DNA of 64,000 nt from an uncultured Ruminococcus sp. GTDB taxonomy: Bacteria; Bacillota_A; Clostridia; Oscillospirales; Ruminococcaceae. The position numbers and the translations under genes are program-made. Positions 1 through 8,935 of the stretch are shown one piece after another. The number at the start of each line of letters is the position of its first letter. Positions within the stretch are counted from its first letter, which is position 1. The notes under the pieces are model-generated. The model was not told where the DNA came from, made no database searches, and saw only the letters and a program-made list of their open reading frames with translations. Location of the stretch: positions 1-64,000 of the forward strand of contig ONBA01000009.1 in assembly GCA_900315975.1 (NCBI GenBank). Direction: 5' to 3'.

Positions 1-302
1 CGAGCTTTCTACCGCAAAAAGCGCCGAAATTTCGGGTTCTTAATGACCTTTGATGACCACTAAGGGATTGTAATGCCGAATAAGGTCATTTATAGCACAT
101 AAATTGTCAATTTTCAATATAAATTTTGTTAAGAAAGTATTAATTTACCATTTTTACTCAAGCGCTATAAACGAATTGTATAGTGCCGACTTTAAACTAT
201 AAAAGAAGTCCAATTCACTGAACATTCGGCAGTAACTTGGTTATATGCGGCGATTGACAAGGCAGCGTATTAATGGTAGAATTAAGTCAGGGAGGAAATT
301 AT
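1..302. other. Left-edge intergenic region
   Basis: No gene is assigned here. The stretch holds a 12-base perfect palindrome, CCGAAATTTCGG (24-35), and an inverted repeat of AATGACCTT (42-50) with AAGGTCATT (82-90). The rest is AT-rich and leads into the CotH gene. The first 63 bases are open in one forward frame, too short to call a gene tail. Confidence 0.4.
254..282 (+). promoter_or_regulatory. Possible promoter of the CotH-dockerin gene
   Basis: TTGACA (254-259), 17-base spacer, TAGAAT (277-282). The match is good, but the predicted start near 289 would fall inside the ribosome binding site (289-295), so the working promoter may lie further upstream. Confidence 0.35.
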
Positions 303-2375
303 ATGAGAATCAAAACTATTGCAATATGCGCGGCACTCGCTTTTACGACACTTCTGTCAGCGTCGCCGCTTGATACAGTATCGGGGGAAATAAAGCAGTA
401 CGACCGTTCCGCAGACTTGTACATTCCTGATGAAGCACCACCGGCTTTGCCCGATAAACGGAAATTACTCGCCGCCGGTCCGGCTGAAAACGACGAGACC
501 ATGCCTGTCTCAGCATTTAGAGTCAGCAACCTCTCCCCCACTGTCACTACCGACCTCGACTATACTGATTGGTGGCACAGCGAATGGGACAACTGCTGGT
601 ACGTTTTTCTTCCGGCAACCGCCGACCGCACTAACCTCGTTATCACATACTCTGCTGACAAAACTGTTTACCTTAACGGCGAATCCATCATATCAGGCAA
701 AACTACGGCGATTCTGAGCAAATCTGACACTTTTGAGATAAAAGTCGGCACTGAAATCTGCGGCACACTGAAAGTTATGCAGTCTAACCTCGGAAGTATC
801 TACCTTTCAACCAGTCACGGCGGACTGAAATCTCTCGATGAAAACAGGTACCTTACTGAAACAGGTAAGATACTGATTTTAGACAATACCGGAAAAACCC
901 AGTACAGCGGTGAACTCGACAAGCTTACTTCCCGCGGTAATTCATCATGGGACTATAGTGTAAAGAAACCGTATAATTTCAAGCTTCCCAAAAAAGCCGA
1001 CCTCTTTGGTATGGGCAAGGCAAAAAAGTGGGCACTGCTTTCCAACTATATCGACCACTCAATGCTTCGCAACAAGCTTACTCAGGAAATGTGCAGAGAA
1101 GCCGGAATGGAATATATAATGGACTCAGTATTCGTAGACCTCTATGCAGACGGTGCATACCGCGGAACATACCAGCTTTCGGAGAGAGTACAGATACAGA
1201 AAAACCGTATCAATATCCGTGACCTTGAAGAGGAAACTGAAGAATTGAACTCCAGCGACCTCGAAAAATACCAGCAGAAGGTCGTTGGTACCAAATACGC
1301 GACCGACTACATGGAAAACAGCTACAAATACTACGATATTCCAAATGACCCCGACGATATCACCGGCGGATATCTCCTGCAATTTCAGCAATGGAACAGA
1401 TACGGAACAAAGTGTCAGAGCGGATTTATAACATCGCGCGGACAGTCTGTCGATATAGACGGTCCGGAGTACGCTTCAAAGGCACAGGCAGAATACATTC
1501 GCTCGTTCGTTCAGGACGCTGAGGACGCAGTCTACTCCGAAAACGGTGTGAACTCAAAAGGCAGGCACTACAGTGATTACATCGACGTAGAATCTCTTAT
1601 CAAAGCCTATCTCGTGCAGGAAATAAGTGAAAACTTAGACGGCACGTCTTCAAGCTTTTACCTTTGGAAAGACTCCGACAAGACCGGTGACGGCAAACTT
1701 CATTTCAGTCCTGCATGGGACTTCGACCTCAGCTACAACAACTTCCCCTCTGCACGCAAAAACTCCGACGGCAACATCGGTTTCTCATACAGACCCGATA
1801 ACCTCTTCATCGCATATTTCCCTATACATGGCTACGACGACGGCGGTATTTCGTCATCGACCGGAAGCGGACGTCCGACAGTCGGTATCAGCTGGATAGG
1901 TCAGCTATATAAAAATGACGACTTTGTAAAACAGGTCGGAGAGGTCTACTTCGATGACTTTGAGCCATTCCTAAATAAGCTGACCGATTCATACATGACA
2001 ACTCTTGCAGAAAGTATACGTCCCTCAGCTGATATGAATAATGCCATGTGGCATATGTACGGCGGACCCAAATACTCGGTATTCAATGCGGCTACAAGCG
2101 GTGGTAACTCAATGGAATCGGCAGAATTAGTCAGACAGTACATAGAGAAACGTGCAGACTGGTTAAGCAATCTATGGCAGCCGTATTGTCCATTTGTACG
2201 CGGAGACGTAAATGCTGACGGTAATCTCACCGTCGCAGACGCTGTAAAATTACAGAAATGGCTCCTCACAGTACCCGATACAAAACTTGAAAAGTGGCAG
2301 GCAGCCGACCTCTGCAAAGACGGCAAACTCGATATCTACGACCTAACACTAATGAAAACTGAACTCAAAGCATAA
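303..2375 (+). CDS. Secreted CotH-kinase-family protein with C-terminal dockerin
   Basis: A 690-residue exported protein. Start ATG 303 is chosen because AGGGAGG (289-295) precedes it and it opens directly on a signal peptide (residues 1-20, hydrophobic ICAALAFTTLL). The central part (about 200-560) is a CotH kinase-like domain, with SRGNSSW, a PYNFKLPKK stretch, the KKWALLSNY block and the YRGTYQLSERV block. The last ~58 residues are a type I dockerin with two calcium-loop repeats (GDVNADGNLTVADAV and ADLCKDGKLDIYDL). Dockerin-borne CotH proteins occur in ruminococcal cellulosomes; what they phosphorylate or bind there is not settled. This dockerin differs from the two others in the window (no IGNKDKY signature), suggesting a different cohesin partner. 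A shared hairpin terminator follows. Confidence 0.85.
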   Translation: MRIKTIAICAALAFTTLLSASPLDTVSGEIKQYDRSADLYIPDEAPPALPDKRKLLAAGPAENDETMPVSAFRVSNLSPTVTTDLDYTDWWHSEWDNCWYVFLPATADRTNLVITYSADKTVYLNGESIISGKTTAILSKSDTFEIKVGTEICGTLKVMQSNLGSIYLSTSHGGLKSLDENRYLTETGKILILDNTGKTQYSGELDKLTSRGNSSWDYSVKKPYNFKLPKKADLFGMGKAKKWALLSNYIDHSMLRNKLTQEMCREAGMEYIMDSVFVDLYADGAYRGTYQLSERVQIQKNRINIRDLEEETEELNSSDLEKYQQKVVGTKYATDYMENSYKYYDIPNDPDDITGGYLLQFQQWNRYGTKCQSGFITSRGQSVDIDGPEYASKAQAEYIRSFVQDAEDAVYSENGVNSKGRHYSDYIDVESLIKAYLVQEISENLDGTSSSFYLWKDSDKTGDGKLHFSPAWDFDLSYNNFPSARKNSDGNIGFSYRPDNLFIAYFPIHGYDDGGISSSTGSGRPTVGISWIGQLYKNDDFVKQVGEVYFDDFEPFLNKLTDSYMTTLAESIRPSADMNNAMWHMYGGPKYSVFNAATSGGNSMESAELVRQYIEKRADWLSNLWQPYCPFVRGDVNADGNLTVADAVKLQKWLLTVPDTKLEKWQAADLCKDGKLDIYDLTLMKTELKA

Positions 2376-2377
2376 AA

Positions 2378-2405
2378 GAATCCCGATAGGAAACTATCGG
2401 GATTC
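2378..2405. terminator. Bidirectional terminator, CotH gene / lipoprotein gene
   Basis: Perfect 12-bp stem (GAATCCCGATAG with its complement) around a GAAA loop, between two convergent genes. Confidence 0.8.
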
Positions 2406-2415
2406 TTCATATTCA

Positions 2416-3360
2416 TTATTCAGCTGCTTTCTTTGCACTGCCTATCTCAGTATTTCTTGCAATCTCCTCAAACTCACCGCTTGCCTCAGCACTGATGAAA
2501 TCGAGAGCGTTGCTGTCGAAATAGAACCAGATAACGAATGCAACAAGTCCGGTATTGTTCTTGATGTTGATGTAGTAATCGATAACATCGCCCTGCTTGC
2601 AGGCAACGTTGTCGCCGTAGAATACCATTCCTGTCTCACCTGAAACATCAACAGGTTCGATAGAACCGTTATTTATTCTGATAGTACCCTCAAGTACCTT
2701 GCTCGGGTAAACTGCTTTACCTGCAACGTCTGAGAGGTCAGGAGAAATCTTGATCTTATAGTCGCCGTCCGGAACATCGTCCTTAACCTTGAACTTAACG
2801 TGGAGGAAATCGCCCTCGAAGAAGAAGTTCTCGTCCTTGGAGATATCGAGCCACATAGCATATCTGCCGTCCTGCTTTGAAGTGTAGGAAGACTCATTAG
2901 ACTGTGTAGCAGTATCAGTATTTGCGCTGCTTGCAGATGTACCGCCTGACTTCTTTACTACAGTTGTAACTTTTACCATTTCAGTAACAGGCTTTCCTGC
3001 TTTATCAGTAACAGTTGCACCGGAAGCGTCTGTAACAGTAGCCGCCTCTGTAACAGGCTCACCGTTTGCATCAGTAACGTCCTGTATCTCAGTAGTGTCT
3101 TCAACTGCTGCACCTGATGCATTTGTAGAGCTTTCACTGCTTGCACCTGTAGGGTCTTCAGCGTCGATATCAACTTTATTCTTGTCCTGAGTGATAGGAT
3201 TAGCATCATCAGCCGAGCCTATTTCGAGTGCGTACTGCTTGATAGCAGTCTCATCTGAGCTTTCGCTCTTTTTATCACTGGAACTGCAGCTTGCAAGGCA
3301 CGATGCCGCTACACAAACTACAGAAAAAATCGCGATAATCTTTTTAGTAATATTTTTCAT
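2416..3360 (-). CDS. Lipoprotein with cohesin-like half-modules
   Basis: A 314-residue lipoprotein: signal peptide with lipobox LASC (Cys25), then a long Ser/Thr/Asp/Glu-rich linker (about 30-160) with imperfect repeats of the type VTDANGEPVTE and VTDASGATVTD. Residues 165-231 resemble the C-terminal half of a cohesin (FKVKDDVPDGDYKI, then LSDVAGKAV and EGTIRIN). Residues 244-305 resemble the N-terminal half (KQGDVIDYYINIKNN, then VAFVIWFYFDSNALDFISA). The halves are therefore in swapped order and the protein stops soon after. It sits beside a dockerin protein, so a role anchoring dockerin proteins at the membrane is possible but only inferred. Its promoter is consensus. It may also be a generic beta-sandwich lipoprotein. 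Confidence 0.6.
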   Translation of the reverse strand: MKNITKKIIAIFSVVCVAASCLASCSSSDKKSESSDETAIKQYALEIGSADDANPITQDKNKVDIDAEDPTGASSESSTNASGAAVEDTTEIQDVTDANGEPVTEAATVTDASGATVTDKAGKPVTEMVKVTTVVKKSGGTSASSANTDTATQSNESSYTSKQDGRYAMWLDISKDENFFFEGDFLHVKFKVKDDVPDGDYKIKISPDLSDVAGKAVYPSKVLEGTIRINNGSIEPVDVSGETGMVFYGDNVACKQGDVIDYYINIKNNTGLVAFVIWFYFDSNALDFISAEASGEFEEIARNTEIGSAKKAAE

Positions 3361-3417
3361 TTATACTCAATTCCTTTCGCATGGCAGATTTGTAAAACTA
3401 CGTCCGCCGCTATAAAT

Positions 3418-3446
3418 ATTATACACACCCCTGACTTTTTTGTCAA
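3418..3446 (-). promoter_or_regulatory. Consensus promoter of the cohesin-like lipoprotein gene
   Basis: On the minus strand, TTGACA (3441-3446), 17-base spacer, TATAAT (3418-3423), giving a leader of about 50 bases. Confidence 0.8.
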
Positions 3447-3542
3447 GCGAATATGGGGATTCTAATCAATTATTTGTTAAAACTACACCATTTTATCACA
3501 CATATTCACTAATTCATCACGCAACATATTATCAATTACCTA

Positions 3543-3571
3543 TTGATTTTTCGACGATTATATTGTATAAT
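3543..3571 (+). promoter_or_regulatory. Promoter of the HD-domain / sulfhydrylase operon
   Basis: TTGATT (3543-3548), 17-base spacer, TATAAT (3566-3571), about 40 bases ahead of the HD gene. Confidence 0.65.
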
Positions 3572-3617
3572 ATATGTAACGGTTTTATACCGAATAAATT
3601 GATAAAGGATAATAGAT

Positions 3618-4163
3618 ATGCTAAAAGCTATTTGTTCGCGCAAGGAACTGTCCGGAAGCACATACTATGCCTGCATCAGCGATATTATCGGTTCACCTGA
3701 GCTTGAAAAGCTCAAAACTATAAAGCATCACATCACTACGACCCGTTTTCAGCACTGTGTAAATGTTTCTTACTACGGCTACATTGTCTGCCGCAAGCTG
3801 AAACTCGATGCACGTTCTGCGGCAAGAGCAGGTCTCATGCACGACCTCTTCTATTACGACCGCAAGGCTTATAATTCCGTGCGTGAAAAGGGTCAGCCTA
3901 AACACAGCCGCTGTCACTCCGACATCGCTTTGAAAAATGCCGTCATGCTGACTGATATCTCCGATATCGAGCGTGACATGATAGAAAAGCATATGTGGCC
4001 TGCAACACGCCCTTTGCCAAGTTATAAAGAGACTTTTGTCATAACCTTTGTGGATAAATACTGCGCTGTTCTTGAATTCTGCGTACCCAAGGTTAGAAAA
4101 ATCGTCTCTAAAAATAAAACACACCATTATTCCAAGGAGGATATCTATGAAAATCGAAACTAA
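3618..4163 (+). CDS. HD-domain phosphohydrolase family protein
   Basis: A 181-residue cytoplasmic protein. HD-superfamily features are a histidine in RFQHCVNV (about residue 50), the HD pair in GLMHDLFYYD, and a later conserved HSRCHSDIA/HMWP region. These match the small HD hydrolases of Clostridia, whose substrates are unknown. The gene overlaps the start of the O-acetylhomoserine sulfhydrylase gene by 17 bases, and that gene's ribosome binding site lies inside its 3' end, so the two are co-transcribed and probably translationally coupled. No link to sulfur metabolism can be deduced from the protein itself. Confidence 0.7.
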   Translation: MLKAICSRKELSGSTYYACISDIIGSPELEKLKTIKHHITTTRFQHCVNVSYYGYIVCRKLKLDARSAARAGLMHDLFYYDRKAYNSVREKGQPKHSRCHSDIALKNAVMLTDISDIERDMIEKHMWPATRPLPSYKETFVITFVDKYCAVLEFCVPKVRKIVSKNKTHHYSKEDIYENRN

Positions 4164-5412
4164 ATGCCTGCACGCAGGTTATACTCCCAAAAACACAGAA
4201 CCAAGAGTTGTACCAATAGTTCAGAGCACTACCTACGTTTACGATTCAACTGACGACGTTGCCGCTGTTTTCGACGACCCTACCAAGAGCCTTATTTATT
4301 CCCGTTTCGAGAACCCCACAGTTATGGCTGTTGAGGAGAAAATTGCCGCTCTTGAAGGCGGTATCGGTGCAATGTGCACATCAAGCGGTCAGGCTGCTTC
4401 ACTCTGTTCACTGCTCAATATTCTCAAAGCAGGTGACAGCTTCATTTCTGCCGCTACTATCTACGGCGGAACTGTAAACCTCTTCGCTTATACTCTCAAA
4501 AAACTCGGTATCGAGTGCATTTTCGTTAATGCAAATGCTTCCGAGGACGAGATAAATGCCGCATTCAAGCCTAATACAAAGGCTGTTTTCGGTGAAACTC
4601 TCGCTAACCCTGCACTCGCAGTTCTCGATATTGAAAAGTTCGCTAAGATCGCTCACGCTCACGGTGTTCCGCTCATTATCGACAACACTTTCCCGACTCC
4701 TATTCTCTGCCGTCCTTTCGAGTTCGGAGCTGATATAGTTATCCACTCCACTACCAAGTACATGGACGGTCACGCAGTACAGGGCGGCGGTGTTATCGTT
4801 GATTCCGGTAATTTCGACTGGACTAACGGCAATTTCCCCGAGTTCACTGAGCCTGACGAGAGCTACCATGGCACTGTCTACACAAAGGCTTACGGCAAAG
4901 CTGCTTACATTGTTAAAGCAAGAATGCAGCTTATGAGAGACTTCGGCTGCTATCCGTCAGCTCAGTCTGCATTCTACCTCAATCTCGGTCTTGAGACTCT
5001 TGCAGTAAGAATGAAGCAGTACTGCGAAAATGCAAAGATAGTTTCAGAGTTCCTCGAAGCAAACCCGAACGTTGAGTCGGTAAACTACCCCGGTCTCGCA
5101 AGCAACGAGTACCACGAGCTTGCTCAGAAGTATCTCCCCCTCGGCTGCAGCGGTGTTATATCATTCATAATCAAGGGCGGTCGCTCTCAGGCAGTCAAGT
5201 TCATGGATTCTCTTTCACTTGCTTCCAACGAGGTACACGTTGCTGATATCCGCACCTGTGTACTCCACCCTGCAAGTGCAACACACCGTCAGCTCACAGA
5301 CGAGCAGCTTGTTGCGTGCGGAATCAACGGCGGCATGATAAGACTTTCTGTCGGGCTCGAAAACGTTGACGACATTCTCGACGACCTCAAAAAAGGTTTC
5401 GCAGCACTTTAA
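4147..5412 (+). CDS. metY: O-acetylhomoserine sulfhydrylase (Cys/Met metabolism PLP enzyme)
   Basis: A 421-residue PLP enzyme of the Cys/Met-metabolism family. It should condense O-acetylhomoserine with sulfide to give homocysteine. Start ATG 4147 follows AAGGAGG (4134-4140) and gives the usual family N-terminus (ETKCLHAGY). Visible landmarks are YSRFENPT near the N-terminus, the SSGQAA phosphate-binding segment, IIDNTFPTP, and the PLP lysine in HSTTKYMDGH. The long GNFDWTNGNFPEF insertion and the ~420-residue length favour MetY over cystathionine gamma-synthase or methionine gamma-lyase. With the cysE gene in this window it points to direct sulfide assimilation. No methionine-responsive riboswitch is seen upstream. 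Confidence 0.85.
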   Translation: MKIETKCLHAGYTPKNTEPRVVPIVQSTTYVYDSTDDVAAVFDDPTKSLIYSRFENPTVMAVEEKIAALEGGIGAMCTSSGQAASLCSLLNILKAGDSFISAATIYGGTVNLFAYTLKKLGIECIFVNANASEDEINAAFKPNTKAVFGETLANPALAVLDIEKFAKIAHAHGVPLIIDNTFPTPILCRPFEFGADIVIHSTTKYMDGHAVQGGGVIVDSGNFDWTNGNFPEFTEPDESYHGTVYTKAYGKAAYIVKARMQLMRDFGCYPSAQSAFYLNLGLETLAVRMKQYCENAKIVSEFLEANPNVESVNYPGLASNEYHELAQKYLPLGCSGVISFIIKGGRSQAVKFMDSLSLASNEVHVADIRTCVLHPASATHRQLTDEQLVACGINGGMIRLSVGLENVDDILDDLKKGFAAL

Positions 5413-5530
5413 TGTTTCTTTTGTCAAGGCTCTGCCTGACAGTCAACTGAGGCACTGTCCCCCGAACTCCCAATTCACGGGCATACTCAGTACAAAAGGT
5501 ATAGTCTGCTTTCGCTTGCGGACACAAATA

Positions 5531-5558
5531 AAGGCACTATCTGAAATGATAGTGCCTT
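5531..5558 (+). terminator. metY terminator
   Basis: 11-bp perfect stem AAGGCACTATC with its complement around TGAAAT, followed by ATTTATTATT. Confidence 0.75.
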
Positions 5559-5680
5559 ATTTATTATTCATCGCTATCTTTGAACGGTAGCAAACTCGCC
5601 CATTGTACAAAGTAAGCGAGCTTGCGAGAGACAATGTGGATTTCCGGGTACAGGAAGCCGCTCGCTCCCTGCCGTGAGTT

Positions 5681-5697
5681 CGAGGGCAGTACCCTCG
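5681..5697 (-). terminator. Possible aspS terminator hairpin
   Basis: Short CGAGGG/CCCTCG stem with a 5-base loop just after the aspS stop codon. No clear T-tract follows on the minus strand, so termination may be weak. Confidence 0.4.
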
Positions 5698-5698
5698 A

Positions 5699-7471
5699 TT
5701 ATTCTGTTCCTTTTACGCTGATACCGAGTACATCAAGGTTTTCCTTGTCAACAGGTGACGGACACTCGCTCATAAGCTCACTTGCATTCTGTACCTTCGG
5801 GAACGCTGTAACGTCACGCAGGCTGTCTGCCTTGCACATAATCATTGCAATACGGTCGAGACCAATTCCCATGCCGCCGTGCGGAGGTGAAGCGTAACGG
5901 TAAGCGTCAACAAGGAATCCAAACTTCGCGTTTATCTCCTCATCACTCATACCAAGAGCCTCAAACATTCTCTGCTGAAGTTCATAGTCGGTGATACGCA
6001 TAGAACCGCTTGAAAGCTCTGTACCGTTGAGAACGAGGTCCCACGACTTAGCACGCACATTTGCAGGGTCAGTGTCGAGATATTCGATGCATTCTTCCAT
6101 AGGCATTGTGAATGGGTGATGTGCTGCGACCCATGTATTATTCTCTTCATCAAACTCGAAGAATGGCATTTCTGTTATCCACAGGAAGTTGTACTTATCC
6201 TCAGGGATAACGTCAAGCTTCTTAGCACAGATAAGACGGATAGCACCGAGAGTTGACAGAACAGTCTTAGTCTTATCAGCACAGATAAGAACGAGGTCAC
6301 CTTCATGAGCGTCAACAGCCGCACAAATCTTTTCGAGGTCTCCCTCACCGAGGAATTTCTTGAACGAACAGTTAGGCTCATCTGCCCAACGAATGTAAGC
6401 AAGTCCCTTTGCTCCGATACCCTTAGCGTGTTCAACGAGCTTGTCGATTTCCTTACGTGTATATGCAGCAGCACCGTTCTTGACATTGATAGCACGTACA
6501 CTTCCGCCGTCCTCAATAGCACTCTTGAATACAACGAAATCGATGTCCTTTACAGTGTCGGTGATGTCCTGAATCTCGAAGCCGAAGCGGGTATCAGGCT
6601 TATCAGTACCATAACGGCTCATAGCGTCAGCAAAAGTAAGTCTCTGAAGCGGGAGCTGAATATCAACATTGATAACTTCCTTGAAGAGTCTCTTAACGAA
6701 GCCTTCAACGCACTCCTGAATGTCCTCAGCGTCAACGAATGACATTTCAAGGTCTATCTGAGTGAACTCAGGCTGACGGTCTGCACGGAGGTCCTCATCG
6801 CGGAAGCAGCGTGCGAGCTGAATGTACTTATCGAAGCCTGCAACCATGAGAAGCTGCTTATAAATCTGCGGAGACTGCGGCAGTGCATAGAACTGACCGG
6901 GGTGAACACGTGAAGGAATGAGGTAATCTCTTGCGCCCTCGGGAGTTGACTTCATCATCATAGGAGTCTCGATTTCGAGGAATCCGTTCTCATAGAAGTA
7001 CTCACGCGTAACTCTTGCAATCTCATGGCGCATAATGATATTGTGCTGTAACGGAGCTCTTCTGAGGTCAAGGTAGCGATATTTAAGGCGGAGTTCCTCG
7101 TTTACCTTAGTCTCATTAGTAATCTCGAAAGGAGTTGTCTCAGCCTTTGAGAGTATACGGAGGTCACTTACAAATATCTCAACGTTACCAGTCTTGAGCT
7201 TGTCATTCTTGCTCTCGCGCTCGATAACCTCGCCCTTAGCCATAAGCACGTACTCGCTTCTGCACGAAGCAGCCTTCTCGAATACAGCAGGGTCTGTCTT
7301 GTCGTTGAACATGAGCTGTACAACACCTGTTCTGTCACGGAGAACGATGAAAATTACGCCGCCCTTGTCTCTTATTCTTTCAACGAAGCCGCCAACTACG
7401 ACTTCTTTTCCGATTTCGGTGACTTCTCCGCAATAATGCGTTCTTTTAAGTCCCTTCATACTATCTGCCAT
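5699..7471 (-). CDS. aspS: Aspartyl-tRNA synthetase
   Basis: A 590-residue class II aminoacyl-tRNA synthetase that charges tRNA-Asp. Start ATG at 7471 is preferred because AGGGGAGG precedes it and the residues following (MKGLKRTHYCGEV) are the family N-terminus; in-frame sequence further upstream lies inside hisS. Order: OB-fold anticodon-binding domain (about 1-110), catalytic core with motif 2 (FRDEDLRADRQPEFTQID), the bacterial GAD insertion (about 290-420), and motif 3 (GGMGIGLDRI) near the C-terminus. Only one base separates it from the hisS stop, so hisS and aspS form a tight operon, an arrangement common in Firmicutes. Confidence 0.95.
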   Translation of the reverse strand: MADSMKGLKRTHYCGEVTEIGKEVVVGGFVERIRDKGGVIFIVLRDRTGVVQLMFNDKTDPAVFEKAASCRSEYVLMAKGEVIERESKNDKLKTGNVEIFVSDLRILSKAETTPFEITNETKVNEELRLKYRYLDLRRAPLQHNIIMRHEIARVTREYFYENGFLEIETPMMMKSTPEGARDYLIPSRVHPGQFYALPQSPQIYKQLLMVAGFDKYIQLARCFRDEDLRADRQPEFTQIDLEMSFVDAEDIQECVEGFVKRLFKEVINVDIQLPLQRLTFADAMSRYGTDKPDTRFGFEIQDITDTVKDIDFVVFKSAIEDGGSVRAINVKNGAAAYTRKEIDKLVEHAKGIGAKGLAYIRWADEPNCSFKKFLGEGDLEKICAAVDAHEGDLVLICADKTKTVLSTLGAIRLICAKKLDVIPEDKYNFLWITEMPFFEFDEENNTWVAAHHPFTMPMEECIEYLDTDPANVRAKSWDLVLNGTELSSGSMRITDYELQQRMFEALGMSDEEINAKFGFLVDAYRYASPPHGGMGIGLDRIAMIMCKADSLRDVTAFPKVQNASELMSECPSPVDKENLDVLGISVKGTE

Positions 7472-7472
7472 T

Positions 7473-8816
7473 TTATTTATCCTCCCCTGTGAAAGCGAAG
7501 AGTGAACCGTTTTCGCCGGTCTCCTCGTCCATAAAGTCAAGCATTTTATTGAAGTAAACGTCCTCAAAAGAGAGCGTGAACTTATCGTTCAGGAGAATTT
7601 CTGTCTCCTCGCCCTTTTCCATTTCCTTGAGTTTAGCCTTGCCGTTCTCAAGTTCGTTATCGCCGAGAACAACGGTAAACGCAGCACCTATCTTGTTAGC
7701 GTACTTCATCTGTGCCTTGAGACCGCGTCCCATGAGGTCATATTCAGCAAAGTAGCCGTACTCACGAAGTGACCTTGAAAGTTCCATAGCCTTTTCGAGA
7801 GCAGCTTCACCCATAGTAGCGAAGTAAATATCGCACTTTTTAGGTGCAAGGAAATCGCATTCCTGCTTGTCCATAACAAGAAGAAGTCTCTCAATTCCCA
7901 TGCCGAAGCCGAGTGCAGGAGTAGGCTGACCGCCGAGCTGCTGAATAAGTCCGTCATAGCGTCCGCCGCCGCAGACAGTACCCTGTGCACCTATTTCGGT
8001 GGTGATGAACTCAAAAACTGTCTTGGTATAGTAGTCAAGTCCGCGCACTATCTTGGGGTCGATAACATATGGTATTTCCGCATTATCAAGGTATTTTTTC
8101 AGCTTTGTGAAGTGCTCGCTGCACTCATCGCAAAGATAATCGAGGATAACAGGAGCGTTCTTGGCTATTTCGCGGTCCTCAGTACTCTTGCAGTCGAGAA
8201 GTCTCATAGGGTTCTTGACGAGGCGCTCCTTGCAGGTATCGCAGAGCTCGTCCTTGTGCGGTTCAAAATAAGCTCGCAGAGCCTCATGATACTTAGCGCG
8301 GCAAGTCGGACAGCCGATAGAGTTTATGTGGAGTTCTATCTTCTTGAGTCCGAGTCTGTCAAGAATACTCTTAGCAAGACTGATGACTTCAGCGTCCGCA
8401 GCAGGTGAAGAACTTCCAGCCATTTCAAGTCCGAACTGGTGGAACTCACGAAGTCTGCCAGCCTGTGGTCTTTCGTGGCGGAAGCATGAGAGTATATAGA
8501 ACACTCTCTGAGGGAGAGCCTCGTTGAGGAGTCCGTTCTGGAGCATTGCGCGGATAGTTCCGGCAGTACCCTCAGGGCGGAGTGTAAACTCAGTTTCCTT
8601 AGCTCTTACCGAGTACATTTCCTTCTGTACAACGTCGGTAGTCTCGCCGACAGAGCGGAGGAAGAGGTCGGTATTCTCAAATGTGGGAACTCTTATCTCA
8701 CCGAATCCGAAGCTTTCAGCAGTCTCGCGAGCGATTTTCTCGACGGTGTACCACTTGTGAACATCTTTCGGGAGAACGTCCTCTGTGCCGTTTGGGCGCT
8801 TGATGTTAATAGCCAT
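7473..8816 (-). CDS. hisS: Histidyl-tRNA synthetase
   Basis: A 447-residue class II synthetase that charges tRNA-His. Visible are the N-terminal RPNGTEDVLP segment, motif 2 (FRHERPQAGRLREFHQFGLE), the histidine-specific blocks VRGLDYYTKTVFEF and GGGRYDGL, motif 3 (PALGFGMGIERL), and a C-terminal anticodon-binding domain. It is the first gene of the hisS-aspS operon. A zinc-like CPTCR...CDTCKERL cysteine cluster lies in the insertion domain, as in some bacterial HisRS. The start ATG has AAAGG upstream. The C-terminus runs ~20 residues beyond the anticodon domain and carries the ribosome binding site for aspS. Confidence 0.95.
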   Translation of the reverse strand: MAINIKRPNGTEDVLPKDVHKWYTVEKIARETAESFGFGEIRVPTFENTDLFLRSVGETTDVVQKEMYSVRAKETEFTLRPEGTAGTIRAMLQNGLLNEALPQRVFYILSCFRHERPQAGRLREFHQFGLEMAGSSSPAADAEVISLAKSILDRLGLKKIELHINSIGCPTCRAKYHEALRAYFEPHKDELCDTCKERLVKNPMRLLDCKSTEDREIAKNAPVILDYLCDECSEHFTKLKKYLDNAEIPYVIDPKIVRGLDYYTKTVFEFITTEIGAQGTVCGGGRYDGLIQQLGGQPTPALGFGMGIERLLLVMDKQECDFLAPKKCDIYFATMGEAALEKAMELSRSLREYGYFAEYDLMGRGLKAQMKYANKIGAAFTVVLGDNELENGKAKLKEMEKGEETEILLNDKFTLSFEDVYFNKMLDFMDEETGENGSLFAFTGEDK

Positions 8817-8875
8817 AATTTTCAGCCTTTCCGGTTATATTTCTTTATACAATAAAGCAAATCGTCTTTACATGA

Positions 8876-8903
8876 AAATTGTCCCTTTACAAAGGGACAA
8901 TTT
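8876..8903 (-). terminator. mgsA terminator
   Basis: 13-bp perfect inverted repeat (AAATTGTCCCTTT and its complement), followed on the minus strand by TTTTC. It separates minD-mgsA from hisS-aspS. Confidence 0.65.
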
Positions 8904-8935
8904 GGGCATACCTGCAAACGCAGTCAGCCTTAATT

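Larger units (their letters stand above)
5413..5698. other. Convergent intergenic region with two terminators
   Basis: This 286-base stretch separates metY from aspS. Between its two hairpins are small GC-rich palindromic bits (GCGAGCTTGCGAG near 5611-5623) and no supported gene. Its composition differs from the AT-rich spacers elsewhere, so it may be a decayed repeat or gene remnant. Confidence 0.4.

Noticed and set aside
1..63. Open forward frame running off the left edge (20 codons, stop at 61-63)
   Set aside because: A run this short is expected by chance, and no terminator specific to it or family match is seen.
3440..3700. Forward open frame overlapping the HD gene promoter
   Set aside because: It runs through a consensus promoter region, has no ribosome binding site, and its 3' part is a shifted frame of the HD gene.
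5366..5897. Forward open frames between metY and within aspS
   Set aside because: They cross a terminator or lie antisense to aspS and have no recognisable protein features.
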